From assembly GCF_017916325.1 (NCBI RefSeq), contig NC_090165.1:806001-870000 (forward strand): a stretch of DNA of 64,000 nucleotides, read 5' to 3'. Under the pieces are notes generated by a model that was not told the origin of the DNA, did no database searches, and was given only the letters and a program-made list of their open reading frames with translations. Source of the DNA: Leishmania martiniquensis (lineage: Eukaryota; Euglenozoa; Kinetoplastea; Trypanosomatida; Trypanosomatidae). Position numbers and translations under genes: made by a program. Shown piece after piece: positions 29,199 to 40,200 of this stretch (position 1 is its first letter; each line of letters starts with the position of its first letter).

Positions 29199-31262
29199 TT
29201 ACGATGCCAACGCCCACACATCTTCGTCGCTTAAAAGGCCGTGCGCCTCATACGCGTGCAGGTCCGCCAGGTAAGAGGAGCACGTCGCTAGGGTGTCAAG
29301 GGGCTGGTGAAAAGCGGATGCTGCTGAGCAGCTGTCCGAGCTGGGCAATTCGATTCTCTGAGAAGAGGTGTCTGAAAGCGGCTTCGCAGGGAAGATGCGG
29401 TGGAATCCGCGGGCGTAGGCGAGCTCGTCCTTCAATCGCAGCTCTACTTCCGCGCGAGCTTCTTCATGACCACAAGCATTCAAGCCAGTCGCAGCCGCCT
29501 CAGCCGCATGGAAAAGCCCCCGCTCCGTCGCTCCAAGCGAGCGGCTCATGTTCTCACGCAGATGCGAAGAATTCCACAGCGTACTACCTGGAGTCATGGT
29601 TCGCTCGAACGGCTCCAGCATGGCCAAATTAAGCAGGTCCGCCACCACGTTTGTTTTGGTGGAGTAGTCCAGCGTCGAGCTACTCTCAAGAGACGGAAGC
29701 GTGTTGACTTCAATGAGATACGGGTGGAGGCTCGCGTCGAGCATAACATCGAAGCCATAAAGTTCAAAGTAGCCGCCCGGCATCGACACCCGCCGCACAG
29801 CGTCGTTGATGATTGGCCGCACTGCAAACAAGGTGCGACTGATAAGCTGGGCGATTTCCTCGCGTACGGCATCCGAGGGTCGACGAGCCGGTATCACTCC
29901 CGCTGCTTGTGTTGCACTACCTTCACTGCAAGCATCGATGCAGCTCCACAGTCGCTGAAGGGGCCACTTGAGCTCAGGTGTAGCTGCGGCACTTTCTGTC
30001 AAGCCAGCATCTCCGTCAGCGGAGGTGGCCTCTGGCGACAAGGTTACCTCGGCGCGGCCATGGTGCTGCATAGCGATGTACCGCCTGCCGACCGAGTAGT
30101 TCGTGAGGTGACGGAAGCGGTCGAGCATGTGCGCTGTGCATTGCTTCGGCAACAGCTCACTGGCCCTATTCTCAAAGGCCTCGTTGTCGCCCCGGTTTGT
30201 TTTGCGAAGCTCAACACGCGAGGATGGTGCACTCGCGGCGTCGGTGTACGGCTCCGCTGCAAAGCGCACGAGCCCTTCTTCGTGCCAGTAGACAGTGAGC
30301 GGGTTATAGGAGGTGACGGCGACGTACAGACGCAGGTCCATCTTCCGTCCCTCGATGAGAAGAGGATCCTCGATGTACTCTTGCACCACGTAGCTGCTGA
30401 AGAGCCGCCGCGTCTCCTTAGAGGCTGCCTTGCACTCGATGTCCTCCATGATGCGCTGCCATGAAGGAGCGTGTTTCGTGCCGCCCTGTGAAATCAAAAT
30501 GCCCCGGCCGCAGCTACCACGAGACGGCTTCCAGATGAAGTGCCGGTCGCTCGGTGCAGCCTTCATAGCGGCCACCAGACTCTCCCGCTCTTGCGGGTAG
30601 AACCAGGTGCGTGGGACATAGTTGTAGCGTGCCTGCACCGCCTCCCGCTCTGCTGGCGTGGCGGCGAACTTCATGGCATCCGTGAAGGCGCGGCGTACAT
30701 TTGCTGCCATCCCTCGCTTGCAGCCGAGGTTCGCGTGGCTCAGTGGAAAGTGGTTGTACCGCTGCTGCGAGCGCACCATGCGCAGCTTCTCTAAGTAAGC
30801 CGCCTGGTCAGCCGGAGCGGCAGGAGGGAAGTGCAGAGAGGGGGCAGGCTGACCGTCGCGCAGCATTTCGCAAAACGGCATAGATCGTCCCCAGAGAAGG
30901 TTACTCGCCACGTCGCGAGCCTCCGCAGGAACACGGCGGAATCCAGCCTTCAGAAGCGGGAGCCGCAAGGCGTAGTACTCGCACGAAGAAGACGTGATGC
31001 TGAAAAGTGGCAGAGCAGCGCCCAGTACGCTAGGCCGAAAAGTGTAGTCAGGGGTGGATGTCTCACGCATGCGGGGAAAATAGAAACTGGCCTTGCGCCT
31101 CGGGCTGCTCGCCGGCTTCAAGAACACCGGCATCGGCGCTACAGACTCCACTGCTTGCGGGAGGGAGGGTGAAGGTTTAGAGGGAGACATGCTGGCCAGC
31201 TCACCCGCCTTCGTGGCAGCAGCAGCCGCTGCTGCGCAGAGACGCCAGTGATGACGGAGCAT
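29199..31262 (-). CDS. Tubulin-tyrosine-ligase-like (TTLL) protein, probable polyglutamylase
   Basis: A 687-residue protein from ATG 31262; a second Met at residue 25 (MSPSKPSPS) is possible. The TTL ATP-grasp domain runs from about 170 to 550. It includes NHFPLSHANLGCKRGM, FIWKPSRGSCGRGI (ATP-binding loop near 240), VVQEYIEDPLLIEGRKMDLR, HLTNYSVGRR and ELYGFDVMLDASLHPYLIEV followed by NTLPSLESSS, with the metal-binding E-x-N near 516-518. The KMDLR and FELYGFDV forms fit TTLL4/5-type glutamylases better than TTL itself. It probably adds glutamate chains to tubulin of the subpellicular corset or flagellum. A ~130-residue C-terminal tail after the catalytic domain is Ala/Glu-rich. Chain initiation versus elongation is not predictable. 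Confidence 0.9.
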   Translation of the reverse strand: MLRHHWRLCAAAAAAATKAGELASMSPSKPSPSLPQAVESVAPMPVFLKPASSPRRKASFYFPRMRETSTPDYTFRPSVLGAALPLFSITSSSCEYYALRLPLLKAGFRRVPAEARDVASNLLWGRSMPFCEMLRDGQPAPSLHFPPAAPADQAAYLEKLRMVRSQQRYNHFPLSHANLGCKRGMAANVRRAFTDAMKFAATPAEREAVQARYNYVPRTWFYPQERESLVAAMKAAPSDRHFIWKPSRGSCGRGILISQGGTKHAPSWQRIMEDIECKAASKETRRLFSSYVVQEYIEDPLLIEGRKMDLRLYVAVTSYNPLTVYWHEEGLVRFAAEPYTDAASAPSSRVELRKTNRGDNEAFENRASELLPKQCTAHMLDRFRHLTNYSVGRRYIAMQHHGRAEVTLSPEATSADGDAGLTESAAATPELKWPLQRLWSCIDACSEGSATQAAGVIPARRPSDAVREEIAQLISRTLFAVRPIINDAVRRVSMPGGYFELYGFDVMLDASLHPYLIEVNTLPSLESSSTLDYSTKTNVVADLLNLAMLEPFERTMTPGSTLWNSSHLRENMSRSLGATERGLFHAAEAAATGLNACGHEEARAEVELRLKDELAYARGFHRIFPAKPLSDTSSQRIELPSSDSCSAASAFHQPLDTLATCSSYLADLHAYEAHGLLSDEDVWALAS

Positions 31263-33272
31263 GCTGTCAAGGGCAACCGCTGAAAGCGGCGGAGGGCTCC
31301 GCTAATGACAGCGAGTAAGGGATGCCGAGAGAAGGGTGCGTGTGGACCCGCGTCGCGCAGCGCTGAGTCGAAGCCGAAAAAGAAAACGAGGTGATATATA
31401 CGTATATGTATATATGTATGCGCCACGAGTAGAAAAATCTGTCGCTCTTACCGATCACCTCGTCCGGTAAAGCCCCCTTTTCGCTCTCGCTTGGCTCAAA
31501 GGAGTGTGCACCTAAACGTACACTACTTTGCCCTTCTGTTAAATACCCCTCCGGACACCAGTGCACGCAGCGACCCGCATTAAAGAAGCGCCACGCTGAT
31601 GACGAAGGCCGAGAAAAATTTCAGGTTCGATTAGTATGCTGTGTGGGGCTGCCGTTCTTAGGGCGTTCCTCTGCGTTTTTCTGCACGCTCAGATCACAGA
31701 AACTCCCATGAAAGATCAGAGGGAAAAAAGGCGATGCCCGTTGGGGTGGGTCGTATGTGCGTGTGTGGTGCAGTGGCTTGCTCGTGCGACCCACAGAAGT
31801 GCCTTCGTTGCCCTTCGCGCGAGTCTTGAGAAGAGAGAAGGGGGGAAGGGGTCCTCACAGGAGAGTCAAAACAAACAAAAAAGGAACAGCGACCACAGCG
31901 ACGGATATATGGAGGAGATCGAGTGTGGGGAAGGAGAGCAAGAACTAAAAGAAAGGCAGGAGCTCCACCCATGCAGGTCCACATCCTTGTCCTTCGCTGC
32001 GCGGGGATTGCCCTCGGCAGCTGTGCCGGATAGAGCGGGTAAGCTCTTCTGAGGAAAAGAATGCCCTTGAGGTGCGGAAAGACGGTCATTATTGTGTGCA
32101 CAACGACGCAGCTTTACACCGCGCTATAACCCGCCACGCCAACGGCCTGATGCCCACGCCAAGGCAGGACGCCGCGGGCGCCTACCCGCGTGAGCCACTG
32201 GTTCATCTTTTCTTTCGAGGTGCGCCAATTCTTCAGCGACACACTCACAGTTACAGATCGAGAGCAACGCTCTCAGCCGCATCCACGCCACCGACACACA
32301 CACATTCAATCAGCCCGACACCAATGGAGCAGGAAGCAGAGCACTGTCGGGTGCGACGCGAAGGCAGTGGACGAGAAAGCGGGCGCCTCCGTAAGGGTGG
32401 CAGAGCGGACACACATTTACGCATACACAAAGACGGGAAGTCGCACAGACGCCCCAGATGGCACCCAAGCTCAGCTGACAAAACCCAACGTCAGGGGGGG
32501 AACACGAGGCGCCGAAGAAGAGCGCGAGCCACACCCGCGAAAGTTCCTCAGTAAGAGGGGCAACGGGAAAGGAAGATGAACGCGAAGACCACCGTAAATG
32601 GCGAGGACGGGAAAAAAAGGCGAGAGGCCTTCAAAAGCTCCGGCGGCACGAAGCAGCGCGGCCCGAGAAGATGGGGTGAGGCTCGTCTGGTATGTGCAGC
32701 CAATAGGAGTTATTTTTCTATGCTGCTCTTCTGTCGCCCAAGACCTGCCCCGTTCCGTCAAGGGCTGCCACGGACCGACGTCGCGCTGCCGCTCATGATA
32801 TCAGGCCCGCTCTTCTCACATGGCACTGTAGCTCGACCTGTGGGGAGGAGGGAGAAGAGGAGCTTGCCGAAGGAAAGAGGAACCGAGCGAGAGCGCAATA
32901 AGAGAGCCTCCTCCCAAAAAAGGAAGTGGGCAAGAGACCAGCGGAGGCACACCAAAAATTGTGATGAGCAAGCAGGAGAGAGAAAGATGCTGCCCTTTTC
33001 GCCTTGAAAGGCGGTTGGTGCAGTGCGACTCTGAGGGAGGGGGAGGGAGCCAGTGGGAAGTGCCGGGCGAGCAAAGGGATCTCATGCACACGCACCAACG
33101 AACAACATCGGGCACCCGCGTGCTTTCCACGCGCACTCCATGGTGGCAGATGATGTGCCGTTTAAGGGACAAGGTACGTGGCCCTACCATGTCATCACCA
33201 CTTAGCCGCTTCCAAATCGATTTCGCGAGTTTCTTGATTGCCCATTCCGCTCTCTATCCACACCACTGGGCG
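31263..33272. other. Intergenic spacer, 2.0 kb
   Basis: AT palindromic microsatellite at about 31392-31420; purine runs on the + strand (31365-31391 and 32836-32905). Frames are low-complexity; no gene supported. Confidence 0.6.
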
Positions 33273-36200
33273 TTACGGCTGCCTCACGCATCCGGCAGAT
33301 GTGCAGTCGAGCTGGTGAGGGGCAAGCACCTGTAGCACCCAAGACACCTCGAAGTTGCGCAGCGCCCCAAAGTATGGAGAGCTCACGTACCAGCTCTGCG
33401 CCAGGGGAAGCTGTCCCGCGTACTTGCCATGCTGGATGAGACTTCTCGGGCGAATTCCCATCAACGCACGCAGCGCCTCGTAGCTAGAGTGGATGCGAAG
33501 TCGATTCTCTTCCACAAAGGCGTTGATCACAGATACCGCTTTCATCTTGCCCATTTCCCGACCGGGTGGCTTCCATGAAAGATGACCTTTGTCGACCGTT
33601 GAGCAGCTTTCCCCCGGCCCACGGCTCAACTCAGCGGCAATGGCCGTGTGCGTTGGATTTTGAAGCAAGGCGAACATCCGCCGCAGCCCGGCCACCTGTG
33701 CATCAAGACGGCCGCGATGGAGAGCTAACATATGCGAGACGAGCGCTTGCTGAGCGGCTGGACTGGCCGCCTCGGCGAAGGAGTCGGCCAACTCAAGAAG
33801 CAGAGCAGAGGGCACCCCATGCTTGGCTACTGTTATGGTACCGCTTTCGATGAGATCCTGCATACGCTGCCGAAACTCAGCAAGCGGCATCGACAGCTGA
33901 TTCGCCATTTCGATCTGGTTCGACATGTTCGGTGTTACCTGGCATAGTTCCAAAACTGCATCCGTGGCGCCGAGCTGCCGAAGGAGGAGGCCCACGCCGG
34001 CGGCACAGGAAGACCCACCAGTGGCCATGGCGGTGCCACTGCGTCGCCGCTTCACCGGCGCCGCGCTGCCGCGGACGGTACAATTTGTGGCGGCGCCCGC
34101 CAGCTCCGGATTGAGATTCCCTTCCTCCTCACCTTGGGCTTTTAGAACCTTGTAGCCAAGGGGGTAGCAGCCTAAAACGCTCTTGAACGGAGCTGGTAAA
34201 CGGCGACTGTGCGTGTGTGAGGGTGACTCATCACCTGGTAGGGTGGTGAAGCGAGTCGCGGTAATCATCAGGAAAAGGACCGTCTCGATGACCTCCTCGC
34301 TTAACCCCAAATCCGCTGACAGAGCAGATACGGAAACGAGCATCAGTCGCTGCCCGAAGCGGGTGGTGGTACCCGACAAGATCGCCCGCACAATCGACTG
34401 CATCTCGGACGGCGAGAGCAGCGTGCTCCACAGCCGGCACCGGAGGGCGTAGAAGTCGAACGGGTTGTACAGGAGACGGCAGAAGCTCGGTAAACCATCG
34501 CGCCCTGCACGGCCGATCTCCTGCACGTAGCCCTCTAGGGAACTCGGCGCTGAGGCGTGAATGACGCTGCGGATGTCCGCCTTGTCAACACCCATGCCAA
34601 ACGCGATCGTTGCCACCAAAACGTCGATCTTGCCTTGTAGGAACTGCCGCTGGGTGGATTTTCGTACGGCTTGGGTCAGCGCAGCGTGATAGCATCGGAC
34701 CACCATCGCGGCCTCTGCGTCACGAGGTCCTTCCGTGTACATGTCGATAGAGTGCTCCTCCTTGCCGTCGCTCTCAGAGTCATCGGCAGAGCAGAGCCCA
34801 CCGTGTGAGCGTGGGTACGTGGCCGCGTGGAAGACAGCACGACCGTGTGCGGACCCCTCGGATGGCGACGACGTGCGCGAATGCCCATATTTGGACGAGA
34901 GGAGTCCTGACAATGCGTCAGCATCGGCGCGGCTCTGCACGTACACAAGCATTGGCTTCGGCAGCTGCTGCACCGCCTCCAGCAGCGCGTCCTGTGTCAC
35001 TCGCGCAGACGGCTCACGGGCCTCCGCATCGTCGCCAGACGCTGGTGGAAGGTGATAAAACGACGCATGACGCTCGACCAAATTCGTCACCTGCAGCTGA
35101 AGGTTTCCACGCCACTGATCGCCGCACGTCACCGTTCGCGCTATGTGGAAGCTTGCTTGGATGTCCTGCATGACTGCTTTGGTCGCCGTCGCGGTAAGGC
35201 ACAGATACGGCACCGCCGACAGCGCCTCCCTTGCGCACCTGGTCTGTGCCTCCTCACCTGCCTGTGCTGTGGCGTCGGCGAGGAGAGGGCTCTGCAGGAC
35301 GCGGCTGACGTACATGAAGGTGGGTCGAAAATCATACGCCCAGCCGGACACGCAATGCACCTCGTCCACGCACACCAGCGCGAGTCGGTGCGCCTGCGCC
35401 TGCAGCAGACGCCGCAGCGGCACACTGGCAATGAACTTCTCCGGTGACACAAACAGAATGTCAAGCGGGCAGAGAGGGGACTGAAGTTCGGAAAGCACCC
35501 GCGCCTCCCGGTCAGCACCCACCTTCGATGACAGCACAAAGGCACTCAAGTGGGCGATAGCGTTGACCTTCTCTGCCTGGTCCTCCATGAGTGCGAGGAG
35601 AGGGGAAACGACAATGCAGAAGCGGCTGCACAAGTGGGCCGGCAAAGCAGTGCTGGAGAGCAACCCGGCAGGTCGCAAGTTCCTCATGCACCCATCTTCA
35701 ACCGCCGTATCCGTCGACTGCTGCAGTACTGAATTCGCGGCTCCCACCTGACGGCACCATCGTGCGTAACGGCATTCGAAGAGAAGGCGGTGCACGAGCA
35801 TGGGAAACTGGTAGCAAAGCGATTTTCCCCACCCAGTGGGGCACACGGCGAGCGTTTTGACACCAGCGAGAATCGACAGACAAACTTCTTGCTGATGGGG
35901 CTTGAACGCACCCGAGTCGAAGTTGAAGTAGGTGCGCAGCAGGTACCCGCATGCTGGGAGGGTTTCTCCGCCTTCCTGCGTTGAAGCACATGACGGCGCC
36001 GGGTATTTGCTCGCAAGCCTAGCAGCGGCGTCCATGATCTCCGTGAGCATTACCTCAAGGTAGCTCACGTCGCTGTCCGGCTCCGCAGTTTCCACAAGAG
36101 GCGCACCCGCTGCCGATGTGGATGTCGGTGAGCCAGTGAAGCTCCTTTCTAGAGCAGGTGATGATCGCATCTCCCGCGAAGCGCCGCTTACACGCCCCTT

Positions 36201-36455
36201 CACCGGGTAGCTGTCGCACGCTGAGGAAACACTGGAAAAGTCACGCTCGGTGCGTTTCCGCGCATTCAAGAAGCCGACCTGCTTCATAGACATGGTAGCG
36301 AGAAACGGTATTGGGTCCTCTGTGTCGCTCGACCAGGGCTCTTCAACCTCTGGGGGGGGCAGGGGCGGCAACAAGGTACTCTGCCGGCGCCTTCCGCTGT
36401 CACACAGCAGTGCCTGCCGTGGAGCTGCCGTTGGCGACTGAGGCAAGGATGACAT
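33273..36455 (-). CDS. RecQ-family DNA helicase, most like RECQL4
   Basis: A 1060-residue protein. The frame is open to 36470 but the first ATG is 36455 (MSSLPQSP). Helicase motifs in order: motif 0 FNFDSGAFKPHQQEV; Walker A CPTGWGKSLCYQFP near 204; VVSPLLALMEDQ; motif II DEVHCVSGWAYDFRP near 361; LTATAT; ATIAFGMGVDKADIRSVIHA; and motif VI YVQEIGRAGRDG near 640. After motif VI, the segment CRLLYNPFDFYALRCRLWS resembles the RECQL4 zinc-binding region rather than the classical RQC cysteines. The WAYDFRP element also favours RECQL4. The N-terminal 150 residues show no Sld2-like match that I can recognise. RecQ enzymes unwind DNA 3' to 5' in replication and recombination repair. Motif II is DEVH instead of DEAH. 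Confidence 0.9.
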   Translation of the reverse strand: MSSLPQSPTAAPRQALLCDSGRRRQSTLLPPLPPPEVEEPWSSDTEDPIPFLATMSMKQVGFLNARKRTERDFSSVSSACDSYPVKGRVSGASREMRSSPALERSFTGSPTSTSAAGAPLVETAEPDSDVSYLEVMLTEIMDAAARLASKYPAPSCASTQEGGETLPACGYLLRTYFNFDSGAFKPHQQEVCLSILAGVKTLAVCPTGWGKSLCYQFPMLVHRLLFECRYARWCRQVGAANSVLQQSTDTAVEDGCMRNLRPAGLLSSTALPAHLCSRFCIVVSPLLALMEDQAEKVNAIAHLSAFVLSSKVGADREARVLSELQSPLCPLDILFVSPEKFIASVPLRRLLQAQAHRLALVCVDEVHCVSGWAYDFRPTFMYVSRVLQSPLLADATAQAGEEAQTRCAREALSAVPYLCLTATATKAVMQDIQASFHIARTVTCGDQWRGNLQLQVTNLVERHASFYHLPPASGDDAEAREPSARVTQDALLEAVQQLPKPMLVYVQSRADADALSGLLSSKYGHSRTSSPSEGSAHGRAVFHAATYPRSHGGLCSADDSESDGKEEHSIDMYTEGPRDAEAAMVVRCYHAALTQAVRKSTQRQFLQGKIDVLVATIAFGMGVDKADIRSVIHASAPSSLEGYVQEIGRAGRDGLPSFCRLLYNPFDFYALRCRLWSTLLSPSEMQSIVRAILSGTTTRFGQRLMLVSVSALSADLGLSEEVIETVLFLMITATRFTTLPGDESPSHTHSRRLPAPFKSVLGCYPLGYKVLKAQGEEEGNLNPELAGAATNCTVRGSAAPVKRRRSGTAMATGGSSCAAGVGLLLRQLGATDAVLELCQVTPNMSNQIEMANQLSMPLAEFRQRMQDLIESGTITVAKHGVPSALLLELADSFAEAASPAAQQALVSHMLALHRGRLDAQVAGLRRMFALLQNPTHTAIAAELSRGPGESCSTVDKGHLSWKPPGREMGKMKAVSVINAFVEENRLRIHSSYEALRALMGIRPRSLIQHGKYAGQLPLAQSWYVSSPYFGALRNFEVSWVLQVLAPHQLDCTSAGCVRQP

Positions 36456-37218
36456 TCGGGGAGACCCCACTCCTGGGGGCTTTAAGAATTGGTGAGGCGC
36501 CGCCGTGAGACAGGATCAGCCGCCTCAAAAAAGGGGTGTAATGTATGTGTGCTGAAGGGTGTAGACGAATGCGTGCGCACGTCTGTGTGCCGCTTCAGAA
36601 GCGTCTCTATGGTGCGTCTTTGTCTGTGTGTGTGTGCGTCTATGTCTGTCCGTGTGCAATAGCGAAAGCAGCGGCTCCCAGCAAAATGTTCCGCGCTGTC
36701 GTCGTGGCACTCTGTACGGGGGCTCCTGATGTGGCAGTGACATGCAACGCAAAGTGCGAGCACAGGAGCCTGAGAGCCAAAGAGGTATGTCCCGGCGAAA
36801 AGGGAAAGGTAAAAGGGAGCAGCAGCGGCGAGGCGAAGCAGTCGTTATGGCGTATCAACAACGCTCACGAAACAAACACATATATATGTATATATATAAG
36901 GGGGAGGGGCGCCGTATCCAGAGAGAAGCGATGCCCTTCCACAGGTGGGAGGCAGTCCGACTTGCCCAGCGCATACCGCGACGGTGACACCGGAGGGGGA
37001 ACGTGGCAGTTGTGCGCTACTCCTCCACAACGCCACCGTAATAAGCGAAAGCCCCCTCCCCCACCAGCCCATCCGTTGCCCTTACGGCTTCCGCGTTCGA
37101 CGACGTCGACACCTTCTCCTCACACCGACATAAGCAGTGGTGGTAGCTGCACAGGGGAAAAAGCCGCAGTGCACCACAACCGCCGACATAGAGCGGCAGT
37201 TGAGCTGCTGAAGACGCC
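36456..37218. other. Intergenic spacer, 0.76 kb
   Basis: GT-rich stretch at about 36620-36655 and an AT palindrome (ACATATATATGT, about 36880). No gene seen. Confidence 0.65.
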
Positions 37219-40200
37219 CTAAATGCCAAACTCCAACTCTGGCAGGAGCCGATCTGGACTGCGGGGCGCACTCGCCTCCTCGTCCTCCTCCTCGACGATG
37301 TCGCTGTCGCCCTCGCTGGCTTCATTACTAGCATTCCTGCCGCGTAGCCACTCTCTCTGTGCCTTCACCAAAGCCCGCACGCGATCTCGGGCCTCGCGCA
37401 GGTGCACCTCGAGCATCCCCTCCGGGTTGTGAAACGGGTAGTGGTAGCGGAAGCCAAGAAGGGTGAGCTGCGCCACGTCGCCGCGTATGCGGACAAGGCC
37501 GCGGTCTCTCATGCGCTCAAAGGCCTCGTGTACGTCAGCGAAGCCGAGTGACTGCACCTGTGGCGATGGCCAAACACGGGATGCCATGCGAAGGCGAAGG
37601 ACTGGGAGCACATCAGGTACACGGCCGAATTCGTCCCCATCCTCGTAGCAGAAGAGGTCCATCAGCGGCGCGATGCGAGCGTGGAAAGAGCGCTGGTGGC
37701 TCGCGGCAGCGCCTGTTGAGCCCGCCGACTCTGGTGCGATGTCAAGCATTCGACGATCAATGCTTTCGTCACCGCCTTGGGGAAAGGTTCTTCCATGGGT
37801 GCGCGTGTCGCCCATTACATCTTCCCAAAAGTCGCGCCGCTGGCCAGTGGCTTGGTGATCTGGTGACGCAAGCCCTGGCGCCTGACGCGCTGCCTGAAAC
37901 CCCGCGCCGGCAGCGGATCCCTTGCCCAACGCTGCGCCAATCGCTCTGACCCCGTCTACGGCATCAGCATCGTCCTCTTCACCGAGCATATCCGCCGGCA
38001 CCTTCGCTGTTCCAGAGACTATATACTCCAGCAGGTCATCTGGAGTAATGTTGTCTATGATAGTGCGCAGCGCTTCTCGCGCTTCTATCACGCGCGCCGA
38101 GGAAAGCTGGAGGTGCTCCAAGAAAGTCGACACGCGGTATTCGCTCTGCAGGCGGCGCTGATAGGAGCTGAAGCGCCGCTGACGAGCTGCGTCAGCCTCT
38201 GCCCGGGTCTGCACTGCTTTCCGTCGCAGTGTCTCGAGGGCAATCTGCCGCTTTCGCTCCAGCGCCGCTGCCTCGTCACGGAGGCGAGTGTCACGGGCAG
38301 CACGTCGCCGCTGGAGCTCCACCTGCACATGCTGCTGCTCTGCCATCCTCTCGGCGCGCTGTGCCTGCGCTGTCTCCCAAAAGGCTCGATGAGCCTCAGA
38401 GAGTGCGCGACTCTCCTGCAGCTGCTCCTGAACGCGCTTGAGACCCTCCTCACGCGCCTCCTGCCTTTCCAAGTTCGACGTGGCGATATGCTCCGCCTGC
38501 AGTGCCTCCACCTTGTCTAGTAAGCGCTGCAGACCTTGCTGGGAAAGAGAGGCAGATACACATTCGAGGGCAACATCACATGCTAGCGGTACTGTTCCCT
38601 CATTGGCACATGCCTCAGACGTACGCATGCGGATCAGACTAGCCATCAGCACGCCGCCATCACCACCGCCGGCCGCGCCAGCGGCCACGCACTCCGCCAC
38701 GTCAGCAAAAACGGCGTCGCTCCACTGACTGCACAGCACGCCAAGCAGAAAGGTAGCAGAGACGGGGTGTAAGTGCTCCTGCAATGGCGAGGAAGCCTTG
38801 GCCATATGCCTGGATGCTGCAGCTCCCCCTACCACGCTCTCTCCGTGCGCAGCGGCACGCAAGACAGCCATCCACAGCGCGTGACAAGGACGTCTCCACA
38901 GCACTTGTGACAGCATCTCTGCAGCCGCACTTGGAATGCATGATGCCGACAAATAGGCGGGGAGTAGAAGAGGCGACAGCCACCACATGCTCGCTGTGTC
39001 CGTCGTGAGAGCGGTCCAGACAGTCAATGACGACGGCGCACTCAAGAGCCTCTGCATAAATGGCAAGTATTTCGTAGGACAGTCTTCGTTGTCGCTAGAC
39101 GACACTAGCTTGGCCCATTCCCACACCTGGCAAGTCAGGAAGGTCCTGAAGTTATACCACAAAGCGGCTTTGAGGCGCTGCGACTGGTACTGCAGGAGAT
39201 ATGCGTACGCGCGAACGGCACAATCCAGCACGCGGCCGTACTGGTAGTCAGCGGTGTGCTCAGAGTTCACACCCTCAGCGTCTGGCGCCTCTGCGCCACT
39301 GCGCAGCAGCTCCGCCAATAGCAGGCAGATGCAGCAGCCAGAGAGCAGCTCCGAGAACGGAACGGGTGCTGGAGGCGCCTCTGGCGTGTCCCCATCACCT
39401 TGCTGCTGCCTGCTATCCGGTAAACCTGATGTAGCATGAGCCTGTGAGCCTTTGCCGATGTGACTACTCGCGCTTTTATGCTTTCTCTTGGACTTGGCAG
39501 CGCGACCGCTCGCTGATTCGTCATGCGGCCTCGACGTTGAGCGGGTGCCTGGGTCTGGCCGCGGCGAGCTCCTCAGAGCACCTTCAACAACGCTGACCAC
39601 GCTTGTCTCCAGCAAGGCAGCGGACGCCGAGGCTGCCGTTCTCGCTACCTTCGCGCACTCGGATTCCTTCTCCAGCAGGTGCCAAAGTTCCTTCCGCCAT
39701 AGCGCCACGGCTGCCCGTCGAGACAAAAGAAGATGCCCAAAGGCCTCCAGAGGCTCCAGCGCCGGCGGCACCACGCTGCCTTCCACTAAGAGAACGCCTG
39801 TCTTGGACTGCAGATAGGCCGAGGATAAGGACGCGCATGAGGAAGACGTCCTATCCGCAAGTAAGACGGTCTTACTCGCTTTGCAGACAGCGGCAATCAA
39901 CTGTGCTTCGATGACTGACACGCTTGCTTCGACGTTTGCAGTAGCACCAGACGACGACTCTGCAACAGTCGGCGCTTCACCCTCGCTGAGGTCACAGTAG
40001 ATGCGGTACAGAAAAACGTACACAACCAAACTCGCCATGGCGTCCTCGGCACCGATCGGCCGTGAGACTGCTGCGCTGCTAAGCCGGCAAAGGCGCGCAG
40101 CGTCCCACGCTCGCAGCGCTACTTCACGGATCTCCGGACTTGAGAGCAAGGTACTGTGACCAGTCCGCTGCGAAGCTGCGACGATGTCCACATAGTAATC

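Noticed and set aside
29400..30464. 354-codon + strand frame
   Set aside because: It lies entirely antisense to the well-supported TTLL gene; its composition is that of a shadow frame and it has no domain features.
31392..31420. AT palindromic stretch (also near 7670, 28273 and 36880) as TATA boxes or origins
   Set aside because: Trypanosomatid protein genes lack defined TATA promoters, and such AT microsatellites are common in spacers; nothing ties them to initiation.
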